DNA of 64,000 bases from Leptospira ellinghausenii (GCF_003114815.1 NZ_BFAZ01000006.1:186001-250000); one strand, 5' to 3'. Numbered from the stretch's first letter, positions 38,170 through 47,536 are shown. Numbers and translations: made by a program. The notes: generated by a model from the sequence alone, not told the origin.

Positions 38170-38237
38170 CCAGTCTCCACTATCAAATAGAATAATTTCC
38201 GTTTGTCAACAGAATCCAGACAACAAATCTCTGTATT

Positions 38238-40232
38238 GTGGACCTGGAACTGAATGATGCCCAAAGACAAGTGGTTTTGGCCGAGAAAGGCCCGGTTTTA
38301 GTGGTTGCTGGGGCGGGGACAGGAAAAACCAATACCCTCGTCCATAAATTGGCCCATTTGGTAAAAAATGGTACAAATCCTGAATCCATCCTCTTACTCA
38401 CTTTCACAAGGCGAGCTGCAAAAGAAATGTTAGGAAGAGCCTCCAGCATTTTAGACAACCGAATGATGTCTGTTCGGGGGGGAACCTTTCATTCCTTCTG
38501 CCATCATTTTTTACGTAAGTTTGCCAGTGTTATCTCAATAGATCCGAATTTTACAATATTAGATGAGGAAGACACAATCGGATTTGTTGGTATGGCGAGA
38601 GAACAAGTTGTCACAACAGGAACAAAAGTTCGGTTTCCCAAAAAAGAAACTCTCGCAGAAATTTTTTCTTCTTGTTTCAATTTACAAATTTCCCTGGAAA
38701 AATTTTTGCAAAAAGAATATCCAATGTTCCTTGGTATCACAAAAGAAATCCAAGAAATCAAGACAAAGTTTACCGAGCTCAAAACCAAACACAACTCACT
38801 TGATTTTGATGATTTGTTAGAATACACTCGCAGAATCCTTGTATCAGATGAAAGAATTCGGCAAAAAATGGCCACAACTTATGAATATATATTGGTAGAT
38901 GAATACCAAGATACCAATAAAATACAAGCACATATCGCCTGTTTACTGGCAAGTATCCACCAAAACATTTTAGTTGTAGGTGATGATGCACAGTGCATTT
39001 ACGGATTTCGTGGAGCAAGTGTTCATAACATGTTGGACTTCCCCAAAATATTTCCAAATACTCAAATCATCCAACTCACAAAAAACTACAGAAGTGTACA
39101 GCCTGTTCTAAACCTTGCGAATGCAGTATTAGAAAAAAGTTCAGAAAATTATAAAAAGAATTTAATTGCAGCCACACATAAACAATCATTACCACCTTTT
39201 TTAGTGACAGTAGAATCTTTTGAAGAAGAAGCAAAATGGATAGCAGAAAAACTGTTAGAACTTTACGAAGAAGGACTCCCCTTCTCTCAGATGGCAGTAT
39301 TATTTCGTTCTGGTTATTCCTCTCATTTATTAGAAATCCAGTTAAATGCTAAAAAAATCCCCTATCGTAAGTTTGGTGGAAAACGCTTTTTGGATTTGGC
39401 TCATGTAAAAGACGTAATTGCCTATTTAAAAGTAATTGAGAATCCAAGAGACATTCTTTCGTGGAATCGAATGTTATTATTAGAAGAACAAATTGGTAAA
39501 AAATATTCCCAAATCCTTTATAAACGATTGGAATCCAACCAATTCCTATGGAAAAATGATTCTAATTTTTTCCTCGGAATACCAGAAAGTACAAAACATT
39601 CTTTTTCAAAACTCATGGAGTGTTTAGACTCACTTTCTCCTTTCCAACAATCCACAAATCAAATTTTGGAATCCATTTTAACTCATTACATACCAGTGTT
39701 AGAAGCTAATTATGATGATTCGGAAAAAAGAAAACAGGATTTGGATTCTCTTTTACTTTTATCAAAAAGCGAAACTAAGTTATCAGATTATCTTTCCAAT
39801 TTAATCCTAAATCCTTTGGAAGGAAAAGAAATTGGAAACACAAATGAATTAAAAGATGAATATTTGTCTTTATCCACAATTCACTCTGCAAAAGGATTAG
39901 AATGGAAAGTGGTATTTACAATGCAGGTGGTTGAGGGCAATTTACCGAACCACCATATACGTACAACGGAAGAACTCGAAGAAGAGAGGCGTTTGTTTTA
40001 TGTGGCAATTACGAGAGCAAAAGACATGCTTTTTCTTACAAATCCAGCCTTTAATGACAAAAATCGTTTTACTTCCGTTAGTCGATTTTTATCAGATTTG
40101 GACAAAGAGTCAAAATTGTATGAAACTTTTGAACCAAAAAACAATACAAATTCTGAAAATAATGCAAAAGACAAGGAAAACAATCCACCGAGTAATTCCT
40201 TTCAGAATATCCAAAATTACTTTTTGAATTGA
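38238..40232 (+). CDS. UvrD/Rep/PcrA-type superfamily 1 DNA helicase
   Basis: 664 residues from GTG 38238. Q-motif ELNDAQRQVV, Walker A GAGTGKTNTL, motif Ia FTRRAAKEM, Walker B VDEYQDTN, GDDAQCIYGFRGA (motif III), STIHSAKGLEWKVVF (motif V) and EERRLFYVAITRAKD (motif VI) are all present. It is a 3'-5' ATP-driven helicase for repair and replication restart. The C-terminal tail is Asn-rich (KNNTNSENNAKDKENNPPS). No HRDC or nuclease domain is seen, so it is not AddA or RecB. The MORN lipoprotein gene follows after 44 bp. Confidence 0.93.
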   Translation: MDLELNDAQRQVVLAEKGPVLVVAGAGTGKTNTLVHKLAHLVKNGTNPESILLLTFTRRAAKEMLGRASSILDNRMMSVRGGTFHSFCHHFLRKFASVISIDPNFTILDEEDTIGFVGMAREQVVTTGTKVRFPKKETLAEIFSSCFNLQISLEKFLQKEYPMFLGITKEIQEIKTKFTELKTKHNSLDFDDLLEYTRRILVSDERIRQKMATTYEYILVDEYQDTNKIQAHIACLLASIHQNILVVGDDAQCIYGFRGASVHNMLDFPKIFPNTQIIQLTKNYRSVQPVLNLANAVLEKSSENYKKNLIAATHKQSLPPFLVTVESFEEEAKWIAEKLLELYEEGLPFSQMAVLFRSGYSSHLLEIQLNAKKIPYRKFGGKRFLDLAHVKDVIAYLKVIENPRDILSWNRMLLLEEQIGKKYSQILYKRLESNQFLWKNDSNFFLGIPESTKHSFSKLMECLDSLSPFQQSTNQILESILTHYIPVLEANYDDSEKRKQDLDSLLLLSKSETKLSDYLSNLILNPLEGKEIGNTNELKDEYLSLSTIHSAKGLEWKVVFTMQVVEGNLPNHHIRTTEELEEERRLFYVAITRAKDMLFLTNPAFNDKNRFTSVSRFLSDLDKESKLYETFEPKNNTNSENNAKDKENNPPSNSFQNIQNYFLN

Positions 40233-40276
40233 TTTTTCTTCTGCCATCTTGGATCATTTACGGCATTGGGGGATTT

Positions 40277-40819
40277 ATGAAGAATCACTGGAAAACCATT
40301 TTTATGACTTCATTTTTATTATTATTTGTATCATGTGCATCCAATGATCCAAAAGAAACAACCGATTCCAAAAATCAGGATACAAAGTCAAACTCACGTA
40401 ATGTGAATATGGAAGACCCCGAAAAAGGTGGTAAAAAATTTGGATGCATCGAAGGAAATTGTGTCAATGGAGTTGGTAAATATGTTTATGATAATGGAGA
40501 TATTTATACTGGTTCCTTCAAAAACGATTTAAGAGATGGCGCAGGAAACTTTCTATATGCTGATGGTGAAAAATTCAATGGAACTTATGTGGAAGATAAA
40601 AAACAAGGCCCAGGCGAGTACAATTTCAAAAACGGTGATAAATATGTTGGTGAATTCCAAAATGGCCAAATCAATGGAAAAGGAACTTATAGTTTCAAAG
40701 ATGGGAAATCTGTTTCTGGTGATTTTTCTTCCGATGGCCAAGAAGGTATCGGAGTTTTAATCGATGATGGTAAATCTAGAAATTGTAAAATTACAGGAAG
40801 GAAGTTACTCTGTGAGTAA
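40277..40819 (+). CDS. MORN-repeat lipoprotein
   Basis: 180 residues from ATG 40277, chosen because GGGGGA at 40268-40273 precedes it and it gives a proper signal peptide (TSFLLLFVSC, lipid Cys at about 21). A low-complexity linker is followed by about four MORN repeats: GVGKYVYDNGDIYTGSFKN, GAGNFLYADGEKFNGTYVED, GPGEYNFKNGDKYVGEF and GKGTYSFKDGKSVSGDF. MORN repeats usually bind lipids or partner proteins and here would face the envelope. A hairpin overlaps its stop codon. Confidence 0.8.
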   Translation: MKNHWKTIFMTSFLLLFVSCASNDPKETTDSKNQDTKSNSRNVNMEDPEKGGKKFGCIEGNCVNGVGKYVYDNGDIYTGSFKNDLRDGAGNFLYADGEKFNGTYVEDKKQGPGEYNFKNGDKYVGEFQNGQINGKGTYSFKDGKSVSGDFSSDGQEGIGVLIDDGKSRNCKITGRKLLCE

Positions 40820-40826
40820 CTCCTTC
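40797..40826. terminator. Long hairpin spanning both stop codons of a convergent gene pair
   Basis: GAAGG-A-AGTTACTC then loop TGT then GAGTAACT-CCTTC: a 13-bp stem with one bulged A. Its right arm contains the TAA of the MORN gene (40817-40819) and the TGA of the leftward protease gene (40825-40827 on the top strand). There is no U-run, so this may act as a two-way terminator or 3'-end stabiliser shared by the pair. Confidence 0.5.
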
Positions 40827-41598
40827 ACATAACACAATTTGGTTTTTTTCCAGATTGTAGTGCTGACTCAAACAGTGCCATAGCCTTTGGCATTGCTTGG
40901 TTTAATTGTTTCATCCTAGTTTCATCGGAGGGATGAGTTGATAAAAGTTCATTTGGTTTCCCTCCACCCAGTGCACTCATATTTTTCCATAGGTTTACAC
41001 TTTCTCTTGGATCAAATCCTGCTTTTGCCATAATTTCTAAACCAATTAAATCCGCTTCTGATTCATGTTGTCTCGAAAATGGTAATAACACGCCAAATTT
41101 TGCACCCATTCCGAGTGCACCAGCCACTGTCGGTTTCCCAAGAGTTTCGAGGAGTTTTACCGAACCGGAAGCCAATTGATTTTGGGAAACCCTTTCATTT
41201 CCATGCCTTGCGATGACATGTCCTATTTCGTGCCCAATCACTGCTGCTAGTTGGTCTTTATTCTTTGCAACAGAAAACATTCCGGTAAAAACACCGATTT
41301 TTCCACCTGGTAAGGCAAATGCATTGGGAGTATTGTCTTTAAATACAATCACTTCCCAAGAATCTACACCGGTTGTATCGGTAGTAACACCTAACTCTAA
41401 ATCAACGATACATTTTACATATGAATTGGTATTATTTCTTGTGTCAATTGGTGTTTTTGATTTTAATTCATCAAAAGCTAAAGTTCCCATTTCATTCATT
41501 TCGCCATCACTGACCAAAACAATCTGTTTTCTACCTGTTGGTGAAGTGTTACAGTGAAATACAAATAGAACGAAAATTAATATTCGTAAACGTTTCAT
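40825..41598 (-). CDS. M48-family metalloprotease lipoprotein (LoiP/Oma1-like)
   Basis: 257 residues. Signal peptide ends FVLFVFHCNTSP, so Cys16 is likely lipid-modified. The zinc motif HEIGHVIARHGNE and the downstream Glu in HESEADLIGLEIM define the M48 peptidase family. NAFALPGGKIGVFTGM and STHPSDETRMKQL also fit Oma1/LoiP/BepA-type quality-control proteases, which trim misfolded outer membrane proteins. The start overlaps the following GGDEF-EAL gene by 1 bp, implying co-transcription. Confidence 0.9.
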   Translation of the reverse strand: MKRLRILIFVLFVFHCNTSPTGRKQIVLVSDGEMNEMGTLAFDELKSKTPIDTRNNTNSYVKCIVDLELGVTTDTTGVDSWEVIVFKDNTPNAFALPGGKIGVFTGMFSVAKNKDQLAAVIGHEIGHVIARHGNERVSQNQLASGSVKLLETLGKPTVAGALGMGAKFGVLLPFSRQHESEADLIGLEIMAKAGFDPRESVNLWKNMSALGGGKPNELLSTHPSDETRMKQLNQAMPKAMALFESALQSGKKPNCVM

Positions 41599-43703
41599 TA
41601 CTTTTCCTTTTTATAAAATGAATCTAAGAATGGAATGATTTCAGGGAATGGGATCGGTTTGGATAACCAATACCCCTGGATTTCGTCACATTTATATGAC
41701 TTCAAGAGCTCTAATTGTTCTAACTCTTCAACACCTTCTGCTACAACCGAATATCCCAAATCATGAGCCATGTTGATGATGGAGATCAGTAAAAAACTTT
41801 CTTTGGAGCCAACGTGGACATTATTTAAAAACGATTTATCAATTTTTAAAATAGATAAAGGGAGTTTTTCTAAATAAGATAAAGATGAAAAACCAGTTCC
41901 GAAATCATCTAGAGCCACTTTCACACCAATATCAATTAGATTTGATAAAATGGGTACAGTTTCCGATAAATTCTTCATAGCCAAACTTTCAGTGATTTCC
42001 ACTTGAAGCGAAGAGTATGGAATCTTTCGTTGTTTGTGTAAGTTAACAATCCAATGAAAAATATTCTGATCAAAAAAAACTTGCGGGCTCAAGTTCACTG
42101 CAATTGAAATTGGATGTCCTTTTTTGGTCTGTACTTCTTCAATCACATTAGCAGTTTGTTCTAAAACAAATCGTGTAATGGGTACTATCAAACCAGAATC
42201 TTCTGCAAGTGGGATAAATTCTGCAGGGGATACCATCCCCCTTTGGGGATGACGCCACCTAACGAGTGCCTCCCAATGCCCAATTTTGTTGGTATTTAGG
42301 TCTAAAATGGGTTGGTAAAAAACAGAAATTTCATTTTGAGTGAGCGCTTTTTTTAAATCATTTTGGATCTCAAGTTGGAAGTGAATCTTTTCCTGCATTG
42401 CTTGGTTAAATACAGCCACGGTACCCACTTTTTGTGATTTAGCATGGAACATTGCAATCTCAGCATTTCGCAGCAATACATCAGCTTCTTTTCCACCAAG
42501 TCCAAAGGCTGAAATACCGCAGGAAGCGGTTAAATAAATTTCATAGCCACCAATTGGAATTGGATCACCAATGTATTCAAGTAAACGATATGCATAATCA
42601 AAAGCTTCCTCAATCGAAAGTAAATGGTTGAGTAAAATAGAAAAATTATCGGCTCCTAATCTAGTGATAACGGCTTCTTTATCCGAAAATTGTTTTAGTC
42701 TCTGAGAAAATATGATTAAAATTTTATCACCAGCTTCATTTCCGAGTGAATGGTTGATGCGTTTGAAATTATCTATATTGATACAAAATAAGATTGGATA
42801 TCCGTCTTTTTTGATATTATAGGTGAAAATTTTTTGTTCAATCCTGGCGAGATACAAAGCTCGATTGGGTAATCCAGTAAGATTATCGTAAAAAGCATCA
42901 TGAGTCAGTTGTTCTTCTGCTAATTTTCGATCCGTAATGTCATGATGGATTGCAATGTATTGAAACACGGAACCATCCGTTCCGATGAAAGGTACAATCG
43001 TTGTATCAACCCAAAATCCGCTTCCATCTTTTTTAGTATTGAGTATCTCACCTCGCCAAACATGACCTTTATGGATGGATTCCCAAATTTTTTCCCATTC
43101 GTCTTTTGTTTTGTTTTGGCTCTTTAAGATTCTATGATTTTGACCTAGTAATTCTGTAACCAAGTATCCAGAACATTTCGAAAATGCTTCATTCACATAA
43201 GTGATGATTCCGTTTGCATCAGTGATCGAAACTATGTTAGCTTGGTCTAATGCGAATTTCTGTAATTGAATTTCTTTTAAAGATTGGAATAAAAAACTTT
43301 CAGTGGTGTTTTTTTCCTTTCGATAGACCAATTCCCTTCTTTCTCTTTCTAAAACTTCTGCTAATCTAAGTAAGGTTTTACGATCAATAATATCGTTGAC
43401 CCCTGACTTCATATATTGTAAATTTTTTTGAAAGTCTTCTGTGTCTGATAAAAGGATAACAGGAATATCGATTTTTTTTTCGTTTAAGAATTTTAGATAA
43501 AGCGAAATTTCTAAATAAAAGGGTTTTCGTGTACTACAGATGATCGCATCCCAATCTTCTTCCAAGACAGTTGTTTCAAAAGAACCAAAGGATTCGACAA
43601 CTTTGTAAAGTGGACTCAGTCCATTGGATTTCATTTCACGAACAATATCAAAAACGCTATTGGAATCGTTTTCTAGAATTAAAACACTGATTGGACTTCC
43701 CAT
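41598..43703 (-). CDS. PAS-GGDEF-EAL protein, predicted c-di-GMP phosphodiesterase
   Basis: 701 residues: a receiver-like domain (about 5-115) lacking the phospho-Asp, a PAS domain with PAC (about 150-260, HHDITDRKLAE), a GGDEF domain whose signature is GADNF (350-354), so cyclase activity is probably lost, and an EAL domain (about 445-695) with intact EAL (478-480), VNLSP, EITES, DDFGTG, KIDKSF and EGVE. The net role is probably c-di-GMP breakdown. It is cytoplasmic and adjoins the M48 protease gene. Confidence 0.93.
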   Translation of the reverse strand: MGSPISVLILENDSNSVFDIVREMKSNGLSPLYKVVESFGSFETTVLEEDWDAIICSTRKPFYLEISLYLKFLNEKKIDIPVILLSDTEDFQKNLQYMKSGVNDIIDRKTLLRLAEVLERERRELVYRKEKNTTESFLFQSLKEIQLQKFALDQANIVSITDANGIITYVNEAFSKCSGYLVTELLGQNHRILKSQNKTKDEWEKIWESIHKGHVWRGEILNTKKDGSGFWVDTTIVPFIGTDGSVFQYIAIHHDITDRKLAEEQLTHDAFYDNLTGLPNRALYLARIEQKIFTYNIKKDGYPILFCINIDNFKRINHSLGNEAGDKILIIFSQRLKQFSDKEAVITRLGADNFSILLNHLLSIEEAFDYAYRLLEYIGDPIPIGGYEIYLTASCGISAFGLGGKEADVLLRNAEIAMFHAKSQKVGTVAVFNQAMQEKIHFQLEIQNDLKKALTQNEISVFYQPILDLNTNKIGHWEALVRWRHPQRGMVSPAEFIPLAEDSGLIVPITRFVLEQTANVIEEVQTKKGHPISIAVNLSPQVFFDQNIFHWIVNLHKQRKIPYSSLQVEITESLAMKNLSETVPILSNLIDIGVKVALDDFGTGFSSLSYLEKLPLSILKIDKSFLNNVHVGSKESFLLISIINMAHDLGYSVVAEGVEELEQLELLKSYKCDEIQGYWLSKPIPFPEIIPFLDSFYKKEK

Positions 43704-43795
43704 TATGGTTGTGGTGAGGCGGATCTCCCTCGTTCAGCATAGAGAAAATTCTAAAAATCTCAACCTAAAAATGATTCGAAATTTCAATGATTTCT

Positions 43796-43808
43796 CGTCA
43801 AATTGACG
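43796..43808. promoter_or_regulatory. Short palindrome before the small acidic ORF
   Basis: CGTCAA-A-TTGACG is a perfect 6+1+6 palindrome in the divergent region between the GGDEF-EAL gene and the 59-codon ORF, ending 1 nt before that ORF's GTG. It could be a protein-binding site. At this length chance occurrence is quite possible. Confidence 0.25.
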
Positions 43809-43809
43809 T

Positions 43810-43989
43810 GTGCATCCAAAGGTTTTTGAAACGAGTTATATCCGAAAAGAGTATTTAGAACACGAGTTACGAAAGTTACTGCTAGATATGAATGATTTGG
43901 AATACAAAGATTTAAATGACTATGACAAAGGTGGTTATGATGGATTCAACCAAGCGATCACTTTGGTCTTAAAAAAATTGCAAAACTAG
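43810..43989 (+). CDS. Small acidic protein of unknown function
   Basis: 59 residues from GTG 43810 to TAG 43989. It begins MHPKVFETSYIRKEYLEH, is helical and Leu-rich (ELRKLLLDMNDLEYKDL), then DYDKGGYDGFNQAI and ends LVLKKLQN. It has no signal peptide. Composition and the Gly/Tyr-rich turn look like a real protein rather than noise, but no clear ribosome site precedes the GTG, and a shorter ATG start (43888) is possible. It lies 111 bp before the STAS gene on the same strand. Role unknown. Confidence 0.5.
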   Translation: MHPKVFETSYIRKEYLEHELRKLLLDMNDLEYKDLNDYDKGGYDGFNQAITLVLKKLQN

Positions 43990-44049
43990 GGTTTTTTCTA
44001 GTAGATTGGTAACGAAGCTCCCTGTTGGGAACCAAATCTACAAAAATTC

Positions 44050-44068
44050 TTTACAAAATTTGTGTAAA
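44050..44068 (+). promoter_or_regulatory. Inverted repeat TTTACA-N7-TGTAAA upstream of the STAS gene
   Basis: A 6-bp perfect inverted repeat (44050-44055 with 44063-44068) sits about 30 bp before the STAS start. TTTACA could double as a -35 element with TAGTAT (44075-44080) as a poor -10, but the 19-bp spacing is long. It may be an operator or simply AT-rich sequence. Confidence 0.25.
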
Positions 44069-44100
44069 AACAGATAGTATACGTGCCAGTAGGAAGTTCA

Positions 44101-44424
44101 ATGAATTTCACAACAAAACAAGTTAAAAATCATACAGTTGTTACTCTAGAGGGTTCCCTCGACATTTATTCTGCACCCGCACTCAAAAAAGAGCTCCATA
44201 AGATCATTGATGATGGAGCAGAATCGGTAGCAATTGATATGATTAATATCAAATTATTAGATTCCTCTGGGATTGCTCTGCTTGCCAATTTACAAAAGAA
44301 ACTCAAATCAGAAGAAGGGCAATTTTTCCTTCTCAATGTGAGCCAAGATGTAATGGTGATTTTAAAATTATCCAGTTTGGACAAATTTTTTACAATTTTA
44401 GGTGGAGAAGCGGAACTTCCGTAA
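44101..44424 (+). CDS. STAS-domain anti-sigma factor antagonist
   Basis: 107 residues from ATG 44101, chosen because AGGAAG at 44091-44096 precedes it. A classic SpoIIAA/RsbV-type STAS domain: VVTLEGSLDIYSAPALKKEL, then IDMINIKLLDSSGIALLANL with the phosphorylatable Ser in DSSG, and LSSLDKFFTILG. It binds an anti-sigma or kinase partner when unphosphorylated. A PP2C phosphatase that could reset such a protein is encoded about 1.5 kb away at 45991-47508. It converges with the TPR gene. Confidence 0.88.
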   Translation: MNFTTKQVKNHTVVTLEGSLDIYSAPALKKELHKIIDDGAESVAIDMINIKLLDSSGIALLANLQKKLKSEEGQFFLLNVSQDVMVILKLSSLDKFFTILGGEAELP

Positions 44425-44440
44425 TCCGCCTTTCCATATT

Positions 44441-45994
44441 CTAGAGCCGAAAGTACTTAACATCGGCTCGAGTCACGGGATTTTCCGAATCCTTCGACAA
44501 TACCCAATCTCCACTTTGGTTTTGTATCCATTTTGACGACTCACCTGCAACGCCAGTGTTCGTTCCAATTTTAATTTTCCCTTTTTTGGGTTGGCTTGAT
44601 TGGACCGACACAATCAAATCATAAGGCAAATTCAAACCAAAACTTCCTAATTTCAGACTTGCTAAGTTTCCTTCAATGAGGACTTCATCACAGACAACTT
44701 CCCTGCCATCTCTTAACTTCACTTTCAATTTGAGAGGGACATTAGCCTCTTTACTTTGTGAAACATTCTTTGGAGGAGCTTCTGCCTTTTTTTCCGTTGT
44801 AGGACTTGTTTCTGGAACCAGTGGTATTTTTTCCTCTGAAACAACTAAGGCTAAATTTTTTGTTTCTTGTTTAGAATCCTCTAACGAAAGTTTGATTTCG
44901 TCTTTAATTTGGTTGAGTTCAGTTGTTTCCTCTTTTGACAAATTGGATGAACTTTCTGTTTTTAGGATTTTTTCAATGATGACAGGTTTAAGGACTAAAC
45001 TTTTTCCTTCTTCAATATTTTCTGCGGCTTTACTATCACCCAATTTGGTTGCTTCTTCTTTCGAAAAGGCAACTAATGATTTGTTCTCTTGGTAAAAATT
45101 TCCGATCAGGAGTAACCTTCGATTGGCACGAATTGCCACTTCTTTATTTTCTTTTTGTTTTACCAATTGGATGTATTCTTTTACTGCATTGGAAGTTTTA
45201 CCCAGTTCTTCCATCGAACGCGCTTTGATATATGATTGGTCATTGGTGAGTGTAGGTAAACTTTCTAAAGTTTTGAGTGTTTCTTCATAATCGCCACTTT
45301 GGAAAAGTGAATATGCCAATTCTTCCGGAGATTTCTTTTTGGATTTCAGTTCTTCCTTTTTCTTTTGTCCGTCTTCAAGGAAACTGATGAGAAGAGATGC
45401 GTTTTCTGCGTAATGAGATCCTGGAAACAAATCGATAGCTTTGTTAAGTTTTACATACGCTTTGTCACGGTCACCCATCATTACCAAACAATAACCGTGG
45501 TGTAATAAAGTGAAAGCCATCTCATCAGATAAAGTAGCAGTGATGGATTCTTCAAGTTCTTGGTATTTTTTGGAAGCAATTGGATATTTCCTCGTTCTCT
45601 CCATATAAAAGGCAAATTGAAGTCGAATGATTGTTTTTTGTTGTTCTTCTAGTTCGAGAGGGGATTTTAAATTGAGAAATCGAACGGAATTGATGACATA
45701 CAGACCGAATTTATCTTTCCAACTCATCTTAAGATCTAATCCTTCCGTTTCTGAGTTCATGATCCCAGATTCAAGGATATTCACTTTGACTTCCGTCATA
45801 TAATCATCTTTTGATAAAAACATTTGTTTTAAACGTTCACGCAAAGTTTGCGATGAAAGTTCATAATTCATCAATTGGTCTCTTAAGATTCCAAATCTTA
45901 ATTCTTGTAATTTAACACTTACAATGGCTTCTGAAGCCATTGCAAAGAATAAGAATAAAAATCCAAATAAAGAGAAAAAGAAAAACTTTTTCAT
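44441..45994 (-). CDS. Exported TPR-type protein
   Basis: 517 residues. Signal peptide KKFFFFSLFGFLFLFFAMASEA is followed by a helical TPR-like region (about 100-300; AYSLFQSGDYEETLKTLESL, YIKARSMEELGKTSNAVKEY), a Ser/Glu/Lys-rich linker (about 340-410) and a C-terminal beta module KLKVKLRDGREVVCDEVLIE similar to one in the protein at 47581. It overlaps the PP2C gene by 4 bp, so both are one unit. Function unknown, possibly envelope scaffolding. Confidence 0.78.
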   Translation of the reverse strand: MKKFFFFSLFGFLFLFFAMASEAIVSVKLQELRFGILRDQLMNYELSSQTLRERLKQMFLSKDDYMTEVKVNILESGIMNSETEGLDLKMSWKDKFGLYVINSVRFLNLKSPLELEEQQKTIIRLQFAFYMERTRKYPIASKKYQELEESITATLSDEMAFTLLHHGYCLVMMGDRDKAYVKLNKAIDLFPGSHYAENASLLISFLEDGQKKKEELKSKKKSPEELAYSLFQSGDYEETLKTLESLPTLTNDQSYIKARSMEELGKTSNAVKEYIQLVKQKENKEVAIRANRRLLLIGNFYQENKSLVAFSKEEATKLGDSKAAENIEEGKSLVLKPVIIEKILKTESSSNLSKEETTELNQIKDEIKLSLEDSKQETKNLALVVSEEKIPLVPETSPTTEKKAEAPPKNVSQSKEANVPLKLKVKLRDGREVVCDEVLIEGNLASLKLGSFGLNLPYDLIVSVQSSQPKKGKIKIGTNTGVAGESSKWIQNQSGDWVLSKDSENPVTRADVKYFRL

Positions 45995-47508
45995 TCTGGT
46001 ACATCAAGGACTAACATGGTAACATCATCCTTATATTCTTCATGTTTTTCATCAAGAAGTGCCATTGCCTTCTCTACGATTTCAGCATTGGATAAATGAA
46101 TGTTCTCTAAAACAACTTCAGTAAAACGATCTAAACCAAACAAACCACCTTCTTTGATCGGTGTTTCCACGACCCCATCTGTATAAAGTATGATTTTATC
46201 TCCTGGTTCTACAGGAAAGGATTCTAGGGAATACTGAATGTCATCTCCCATTCCAAGTGGTGGACCAGAACTATCGATAAACCGAACTTCTTTTGTGGAT
46301 GGTCGTATGATAAATGGTGCATTATGACCTGCATTTACAAATTTAACAACACCCGGCTCATCAAAAACCACAAAAACACCCGTTGCAAAAAAGGAAGCCT
46401 GTAATCGATTTGCAATCACTTCACCTAAGGAATTAATTGCATGGATTGGTGCTGGATTTTCTTTCATGATGGATTGAATAGACATTGCCATAACAACCGT
46501 TACTAATGCCGCCGATACTCCATGTCCTGATGCATCCGCCAAAAAAAATCCATAAAAGTTTTTTTCAGGAATTTGAAAGTACTGATACAAATCACCTGAA
46601 ACTTCTCTCATAGGTCGGTATAATTTTCCGATATTGAATTTTTTGAATTTTTTAACTGATGGTAAAAAGAGTTCCTGAACCTCTTTTCCAATTTGGAGTT
46701 CTTGGTTAATTTCTTGGTTTAAGCGAGTAATCGTTGTTACCTTATTTTGAATCTCTTCTGCCATTTGGTTAAATGACTTACCTAAACTATCGAGTTCGTC
46801 ATCACTTTTGAATTTCCAATTGACCCTTGATTCTAAATTTCCAGTTGCCATATCCTTAGATGCAATTTCCAAATCACCAACACGTTTGAAGATCGCTCGA
46901 TACACAAGGATTGCAAAAATGATATGAAACAAAACTCCCCAAAGGACAGCATAACCTACTTGGATGTAGAGTTGTTTTAGTCTGTCTTGGATGCTTGAGA
47001 TATTAAAATGAGTGTATAAAAATACTTCCCTTCCATCCGAGAGCCGAATTGGTAAAAGAAAATCCACAGTAAAATCGGATTCATTTAAATCCAAACTGTA
47101 TCTTGCTTTGAATAAATTCCCCTCTTTATCAGCGGATACTTCCTTCGTTTTTTTGAGAACAGAATCAGGGATGGTTAGATCTGTCGTATTTGACTCTGGT
47201 TCTGTTTGTAGGATTTTTCCTTCGGCATCAAAGATCGAAAATTTGTTAATTTCGTAAAGTTTGAGAGTTTTTCGGAAAACTTCAAAACTTTCATCCCTCT
47301 CACTCGACAGTCCAATGGTCTGGATGTCGGTGAGGATGGTATTGGCTAAATTCTCCGATTGGAATTGGAAGTTTTTTAAGAGTAAATCTGATTGGTTTTC
47401 GAAGATCATCACCGTAAAAAAGATGATATTAAGGAAGGCTAAGAGAGAATAAAAGAGTCCAATCTTAAAGCGTAAGGAATTCGTCGTTTTGATTTTGCTT
47501 TTGTTCAC
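45991..47508 (-). CDS. Membrane PP2C/SpoIIE-type serine phosphatase with HAMP domain
   Basis: 505 residues from a GTG. One membrane span near 17-36, a periplasmic sensor region (about 40-180), a second span (about 180-202), a HAMP domain (about 205-260), then the SpoIIE/PP2C domain (about 300-503) with metal-ligand blocks FFLADASGHGVSAALVTVVM, FVNAGHNAPFIIR and LYTDGVVETPIKEGG. It would dephosphorylate STAS proteins in partner switching in response to an external signal. The neighbouring STAS protein at 44101 is a plausible substrate (inference). Confidence 0.92.
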   Translation of the reverse strand: MNKSKIKTTNSLRFKIGLFYSLLAFLNIIFFTVMIFENQSDLLLKNFQFQSENLANTILTDIQTIGLSSERDESFEVFRKTLKLYEINKFSIFDAEGKILQTEPESNTTDLTIPDSVLKKTKEVSADKEGNLFKARYSLDLNESDFTVDFLLPIRLSDGREVFLYTHFNISSIQDRLKQLYIQVGYAVLWGVLFHIIFAILVYRAIFKRVGDLEIASKDMATGNLESRVNWKFKSDDELDSLGKSFNQMAEEIQNKVTTITRLNQEINQELQIGKEVQELFLPSVKKFKKFNIGKLYRPMREVSGDLYQYFQIPEKNFYGFFLADASGHGVSAALVTVVMAMSIQSIMKENPAPIHAINSLGEVIANRLQASFFATGVFVVFDEPGVVKFVNAGHNAPFIIRPSTKEVRFIDSSGPPLGMGDDIQYSLESFPVEPGDKIILYTDGVVETPIKEGGLFGLDRFTEVVLENIHLSNAEIVEKAMALLDEKHEEYKDDVTMLVLDVPE

Positions 47509-47536
47509 GGCAATTACTAGTATTGTCGATAATTAA

